A stretch of DNA of 64,000 nucleotides, from positions 35,001 through 99,000 of the forward strand of contig JBAMJV010000877.1 of NCBI GenBank assembly GCA_037951105.1, written 5' to 3'. This DNA comes from Echinarachnius parma. Taxonomy: Eukaryota; Echinodermata; Echinoidea; Clypeasteroida; Echinarachniidae. The position numbers and the translations under genes were made by a program. The notes under the pieces were generated by a model, which was given only the letters and a program-made list of their open reading frames with translations, ran no database searches and was not told the DNA's origin. Shown here piece after piece: positions 58,311 to 64,000 of this stretch; the stretch's first letter is position 1, and every line of letters starts with the position of its first letter.

Positions 58311-60133
58311 AACTTTAAAGAAATAGAGTGCCGTAAATAACTTTATTAATTCAGGTAATTAATTCTATACACCGGATCGAATGTGTATAACCGATTTTTA
58401 TGCTAGGGCAATTATAGGGTTTGTAGGATTAAGTATGTTTCCCCAACATATATTCACCTTTAATTATGTTCTCTACACACTCAAATATAATTACATGCAA
58501 ATACGACCAACATTTACCCTTTAGGAAAGGGATAAGCATCATTTAAAGTCATTCGCTTCACGGGCTAATCCCTTTCATCGCGTACAGCATGGAGGCTGCC
58601 ATTGAGGTTTATGAAACTCGGATCGCTCAAAACGTGACGTCAAACCCGAACTACTCTTTTTGTTGGCTCTTGTTTTGCCTTGTGTTTGTGGTTTGTGGTT
58701 TGCATTGAGTTGAAAAGTCTGAACGTCGTGGAACAAAATGGAAACATATAAATCACACAATCTGAGCGTCGTTTGACAAAATGTGAACAATCAGTGAATA
58801 GTTTCACGCGTTATACTATAATAGTGTAACAACCAAGTTTCATGTGCGTCATCGAATTTGGGGAAAGTCACGGTTTCACATAGCGCCTTTTGTGTATTCA
58901 CAGTCTTATTAATTCACACGGCATATCATGGCGTCTGGAAATTAGGTGACGAGCAACAATATTTTGTTATTTGAACTAACGTCTAAATAAATCAAATTCA
59001 AACATAGAGGAAACTGACTAGAAATATTTAAATGATTGAAAATGAGCAAAGAAAAACACTCAGAAGAGGAAGTTGAGTATAACAAATAATACCATAAGTG
59101 TGCATGCGATTGCATGACGCTCTCACTTTTGCCATAGGTCTAAACGAAAATTATATTGTATCGATATATCGCGGCTCTGAGGGGTGTGACATGTCACTAG
59201 TTCGTGTTACATACAGCCTGTATTAAATTTTAATCACGTGTCTGTGTTTAGACATTCAGTGATTCGTATTTGACTAGGCCATATAACTTATACAGCCTTG
59301 TAAACAACATTAGACCATGCACTATTTACTATTTTTTAGAACCGTTATTCTATTCTGTCCATATTATAATACTTTATAGACAAAATTGTTAATGAAATAT
59401 CACAAGGGGTATATTCATTTTTGTTTTGAATACCTACCACATATGTTTTGCCTTCAATTTGATTTTTTAAATAAAGGATTTCATGCCTATTGTATGTTTT
59501 TTCTCCTTTCTTTACATGAACATAAAAGGCATAAGTTTTATACACATTTGCTAATACAAAGTGCAAAATGTGTTGATTATTATGCCTGTAAGTTGTTATA
59601 CATATATATATAGGTCTATCCAGTTCTAAGTGTTAGTAACTTATATTTGCACATTAATTCTTGATGAGAGTTGCCGATTGAAATTTAGCTTTGTTGTACT
59701 GGCAGTGCTTTAGCAGTATATACCAGGATATAGGCCGTTTGCACCCCATCTTACCACTGCTTACTTCTCTGATAATATAAGGGCAATTGACGGTCACTTG
59801 TCAACTCTTATTCAGATCTAATGTACTCATAAACAAGCCCCGCAAAGAACTGGAAAGCATTGGGAACGTGTGAATCAAACCCATACATTTTTATTGTCAA
59901 AATCCACGCAAATATTCATGAAATGAAAGACCGAAAATTTGTGGTAGAAATCCCTAACCTATTGACTTTAACTACCTTTGAAATGTTATGAACTCATGTT
60001 TCTTTGAAATATATGAAAAGTGACAAAATAGATGTGTTTGTTCCAATCATTTTTATCCCAAGGCTGTACGTATAAATGTGTGAATTTGTAACATCCTTTT
60101 AGCCTATATAGCCTACTAGAACCAGGAGGTCCC

Positions 60134-60249
60134 GGAGGGTATTTCACAAAGAAATATTTTGTCATTATGACAAATTTGTCACCATGACAAATTTGTCATA
60201 ATGACAAAATTGTCATAATAACCAAATAGTTCTTTGTGAAACACCCTGT
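60134..60249. mobile_element. Palindromic MITE, second copy
   Basis: Starts GGAGGGTATTTCACAAAG, has more TTTGTCATAATGACAAA repeats than the copy at 43033, and ends CTTTGTGAAACACCCT. The right flank is shortened. Confidence 0.75.
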
Positions 60250-61184
60250 CTACGGGCATGGTTACATCTAGTAGGGCATACAGGTATACGTATCAAGAAG
60301 ACGTACTTGGATATTTCAATGAACCAGTTTATAAATAGCCACAGGCTTCTGTTTTATCTAATCTCTAACTAATCATTTGTTCGTAAACAACAAATTGAAT
60401 AATGTATTAGGCTACTCTTGGATCATTGTGACGTACAATGTTATTGATATACTATGCCAAAAGGGGTGTTTCACAAAGATTAAAAGTTGGGACTAAACTC
60501 TTAGCTGGACCTAACTAATAAAAGTCCGTTGGTTTCTTTGTAAAAATGTTTGAACAATTCTTTTAAAAGGCATACATTTCTAGTGAAATCAGTTATATTT
60601 GGTATTATCAGGGAGCCTCAAAATAAAGTATAAAGTTTCGTTAGAAGTTTCAAATACTTGTATTGTTTTGCTCTTGAATATATATCATTCCAACTTTCCA
60701 AGGCTACAAATAGCTTTCCATACATTAAGTTCAACTTAGAATATTTTTGAAAGGCCCCTTGCATAGAACAAACACAGTGAGGCAGAATGAAATGAAATGA
60801 AATGAAATAAAGGGAGGGGTTGACTTTAACCGATATATACTTTATATGACTACAATAAAAGTCCGCACCGTGGGAGTAATAATGAAACAATTGTTAGGGA
60901 TATCCCCATTTCGTGTATAATAACATGCGCAGGCTCAGGGGTTATTGTATTGTTATAATCCAGAGAGTCATAAATAATTATTATTGTTGTCGAACCTAGT
61001 CTTTCATCAAGACTCTCGCGCTATATGCACAATTACGTGAGCAGAGCGAGCACCGTGAGAAAAAGGGAACAGCCCGATCGAGCACTATTTTCAGTTAGTC
61101 CCGCTCGCTGACCCTGTGCCGTATATAGCTCTGTCAAAGCTAGGTAGCTCGTGAAGAGAATCTCCAAGCCATAATAAGCCGTGA

Positions 61185-61453
61185 AAATTTTCGAACCCGA
61201 GACCGGAGATCTTCAACAAAACTTGGGGGCCGAGACCAGGGTTTAGCTGGTCGAGACCAGGTTTTGGTGGTCGAGACCAGGTTTTAGACGGTCGAGACGG
61301 CTTATAAGTAGTCTCGAGACCGGCTAAAATTTAAAAAGGGGGGGGGGGGGGTTCAATCCCCCCAAAACAGCCATTTTTTGGTCAAGGGGGGGGGGGGGGG
61401 GGGTTTGAACCCCACAAACCCCCCCCCCCCCCCCCCCCCCTGGGTACGCCTAT
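61185..61453. mobile_element. hAT-like 269-bp insertion, only one recognisable end
   Basis: An 8-bp near-identical flank (AGCCGTGA at 61177-61184, GGCCGTGA at 61454-61461) surrounds it; the empty site is 44047-44054. The right end CTGGGTACGCCTATG is hAT-like, but the left end (AAATTTTCGAACCC) is not its complement. It contains GGTCGAGACCAGG repeats, G14 (61338), G18 (61386) and C22 (61419). Confidence 0.72.
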
Positions 61454-62363
61454 GGCCGTGACTAAAGGCTACGTCGAACTTGTCTTAGCGCGTTATAGGA
61501 AAGATCTGTTTATAGCAGACAGCCTGCCTTTACATAATGTTTATTAATGTATTTTCTCATTTTATCTGACCAGTGGATAATTTTGCGTGCCTACCACTGG
61601 CAGGATGGGTGGTGGTATGTGGTTTATATGTAAACGTTATGTTATATGTGTTTGTTCTGGTCAAATCATGATTTTAGAAAAGCCATTCAATAAAAATAAA
61701 TAATGTGAAACCTATAACTTTTCCCATATTTGATTGCTCGGGAACGCGTTAAGATGACGCCCCGCCGCTGGATGACTTTTTTCTTTCCAGTCTTGCGCAT
61801 CTTTTAATGATTTTTTTTGTGGAAAATCGGACCTTCCATTACGTAGTCAGGTGACCATTTGTTTTTGCATGTTAGCCCGAAAATCGCTAATTTGTGTGAT
61901 TTGTACAAAACATATGGCACCATGTTTCATAAAAAGAGATATCTCTTTGGCTACTTGCTCTTGTTTACAGTTCAGGTAAATTTGTTATGGGGGTCAAAAT
62001 AGTTGAATTATACTTAGAAATAAAAAAAAAACCAATACAATTAAAAAATTAAACAAAGAAATACAAATCCATTATCAAAACAATAGAAAACATAAGGAAT
62101 ATCCTGGCTCTGCAAGTTTATTTTGTATTATTCATTCCAGATGGTCTAAAGGATTATGTAGTAAAAACCAATGTTTAATTAAAAAGAATATAATGATTTT
62201 AAACACTCCTAGTTAAGACTCGTCCAATTTTCGCAGCGATCGGCCTTTTCACGGCCGATATCTTAGCTATAGAAATCTAGCCCGGCTTTCAGTACATCTA
62301 GCCTTGGCTGTAGAAAGACTAGCCCGGTTGTCCACAGTAAATGAGTCTAAAGGAAGCCCTCTT

Positions 62364-63284
62364 GTATTTAACAACTGCCTTTTGAATGTTAGACAGCCTT
62401 GTAACGTTACCGTTTGAAGCATCATTGAATAATAAATGTTACTTTTTAATGATAACTTACAAGTTTGAGTTACTAAACTTCTATTTTACCAGAACTCTCC
62501 TATCCCTTTAGCATCCCTCTCTGACCAATACATATGACAACGACACATGAGCCCGAGCACGTACTTATACAAGAAACGGGGAATCCCCGACAATTGTACC
62601 GTTATCATCTCTCCCACGGTGCGGATTTGTATTGTCGCCATTAACAATCAATTGATTATAATTTTAATTTGCCCCTCCTTTTATTCTGTCTCACTGCGCG
62701 GTTTGTATACAGCAGCACGAAACAATGATTCAGGGAGAGCGTGCTGCATGATTTGATTTGTTGTTCACGTACGAATGATTAAAAGGATGCCTGTAAAGTG
62801 TCTAACTCCGCGAAAATTACTTTTTTTTCTCTTCTACCGTGTTGTTTAGCTTATGGTAAGAGAAGAATAAAATAGGGTTAGATTTTTTCAAATGCCCCTT
62901 TAGTATTACAATATCTATCATTCAGCTCAAGAGCGTTAATGAACGGTCATAAACCTCATAAACGTCATACAGTAATTCGTTGTAAAAGCAGACGCATATT
63001 TTTGCTTTTTAACCAGGCAAGCAGTGTTCTTTTTCAATGAAACTTTTACACATCATTCGGACATATCTTACAATGATTTTGTTACAGGATTGAAGTCTCA
63101 AATGCAATTTTGGGCAATATCTGACACTTTACAGGTGCACCTTTAATAATGGATCACATTAAGCAGAAGTCTGGGGTTATTTCTACTGAATCGGTGCAAT
63201 AATACGTATGTGTATCTTGGTATTGCAATCAATAAAAGGCAAAAGGTAAAACAAAAGTTATATGTCCAATCACATATATATATG
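62364..63284. other. Non-coding, with repeat scraps
   Basis: A terminal scrap of the 550-bp TTAA MITE (62480-62510, CCAGAACTCTCCTATCCCTT), and a segment at 63015-63150 (AAGCAGTGTTCTTTTTCAAT, ATATCTGACACTTTACAGGT) matching 51735-51865 and 52295-52395. No gene. Confidence 0.55.
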
Positions 63285-63425
63285 TATTTTTACCAGTGAG
63301 ATTTTTACCACTGATATTTTTACCGCAGAAATTGTTTTCCTCTGACATTATTTCCACTGACATTTTACCTCTGGCATTATTTCCTCTGGCACCTCCGGCA
63401 TATTTACCGGACAGCCATTCAAATT
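63285..63425. repeat. Degenerate short tandem repeat
   Basis: Irregular repetition of TTTTTACC, CTGACATT and TTTCCTCTGGCA phrases, period roughly 15-20 bp. Confidence 0.65.
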
Positions 63426-63714
63426 AAGTCTTTGTTGATAGTGGTGGCTTTGAAAATATAGTAGGGAGTCTTTATCTAGAAAGGGGGTTGGAATTAGTAA
63501 TCCATTGTTAATACCTCTTTTGATTAATCTTCTATTTCCATTTCAATCGCTAGCTTCCTGTGCCAACTAACCATTATTCGCCATAATAAATATTAATCAT
63601 TATATTCATATTCAAATTGCATTGAAGGCCAAAATTGCCCACTTTTGGACGGCATTTAAAAGCAAAAAGACATATGCGCTACTAAGTGAACGTTTGCTGT
63701 ATAAAACTTTTATT

Positions 63715-63990
63715 GAAATAAAATATTTTCTGGATAATCTCACAAAACATCAATTCAACTTACACAACAAATTGTCATACAATTGGTATTAAAACTTCTA
63801 AATTGTGAGAATGTTGATAAATAAACATTTTAACCAATTATACAAACTTTAATAAATTAAAATCGTATGAAATATTTCTCACAACATGTGTTTGTTATGT
63901 ATACAATTTATGTTTGTACATTATCGACATAAAATATTATCTGGATAATCTCTCAACACATCATTTCAACTTTAAAAGATAATATAACAA
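63715..63990. repeat. Direct repeat near the window end
   Basis: AATAAAATATTTTCTGGATA and about 50 following bases (63716-63775) recur at 63928-63985 with a few changes, about 210 bp apart. The second copy runs to the window edge. Confidence 0.65.
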
Positions 63991-64000
63991 CATTGTGAGA

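Larger units (their letters stand above)
55669..58314. mobile_element. AGGGATCTAGTAAC-family TTAA MITE, twice interrupted
   Basis: TTAA at 55665-55668 and 58315-58318. Removing the hAT element (55746-56846 plus one 8-bp duplicate) and the LINE (57105-58310) leaves about 330 bp that aligns with the intact copy at 22089-22425 (337 bp). Confidence 0.88.
58437..62363. repeat. Segmental duplication, copy 2
   Basis: Follows the order of 40545-44956. It lacks the MITE at 40632 and a 400-bp piece (41572-41966), and has an extra insertion at 61185. The frame at 60618 is the partner of that at 43489. No gene recognised. Confidence 0.88.

Overview
This is animal nuclear DNA: AT-rich, intron-containing and almost entirely built from transposable elements and their relics. 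The LINE, PIF/Harbinger, hAT, Penelope-like and TTAA-type elements, the tRNA-like repeats and the one host gene found suggest an invertebrate, probably marine. No marker here fixes the species or phylum. There are no operons and no bacterial features.

Host gene: positions 1-12145 on the minus strand carry the 5' end of a CLCA-family gene (calcium-activated chloride channel regulator). Coding exon 1 (12145-11975, signal peptide plus first conserved block) and exon 2 (2350-2059) are separated by a 9.6 kb intron and join in phase. Exon 3 and later exons lie beyond the left edge. The intron holds a reverse-transcriptase scrap, a broken multi-kilobase LINE on the opposite strand, a Penelope-like endonuclease scrap with a 111-bp minisatellite, and several TTAA-inserting MITEs.

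Upstream of that gene (12.3-64 kb) I find no convincing host gene. By region: 13.4-19.2 kb has a 1,531-bp tandem duplication, a LINE C-terminus and a MITE. 19.4-23.1 kb has a repeat unit holding three tRNA-Gly-like genes, then two MITEs. 23.4-28.4 kb is a 5 kb foldback element whose arms are tandem arrays. 28.7-41.8 kb is bounded by 1.5 kb inverted repeats; inside are tandem units with a C2H2 zinc-finger ORF, a 21-bp minisatellite, a 1.7 kb hAT element and a 5 kb element with CCCA termini. 42-45 kb is duplicated at 59.1-62.4 kb. 45.4-46.6 kb has a PIF/Harbinger transposase relic beside a perfect hairpin. 49.2-55.6 kb is a tandem duplication whose first copy looks like uncorrected long-read sequence. 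55.7-58.3 kb is a MITE containing a hAT element and a LINE, the LINE itself containing another MITE.

The most useful property of the window is that many insertions have a matching unoccupied site elsewhere in the same window. Element ends and target-site duplications can therefore be read directly. The dominant signal is a set of non-autonomous families inserted at TTAA with AGG-type ends (T2/Kolobok-like). Two 5 kb elements with array-type inverted arms are the best candidates for something not well described.
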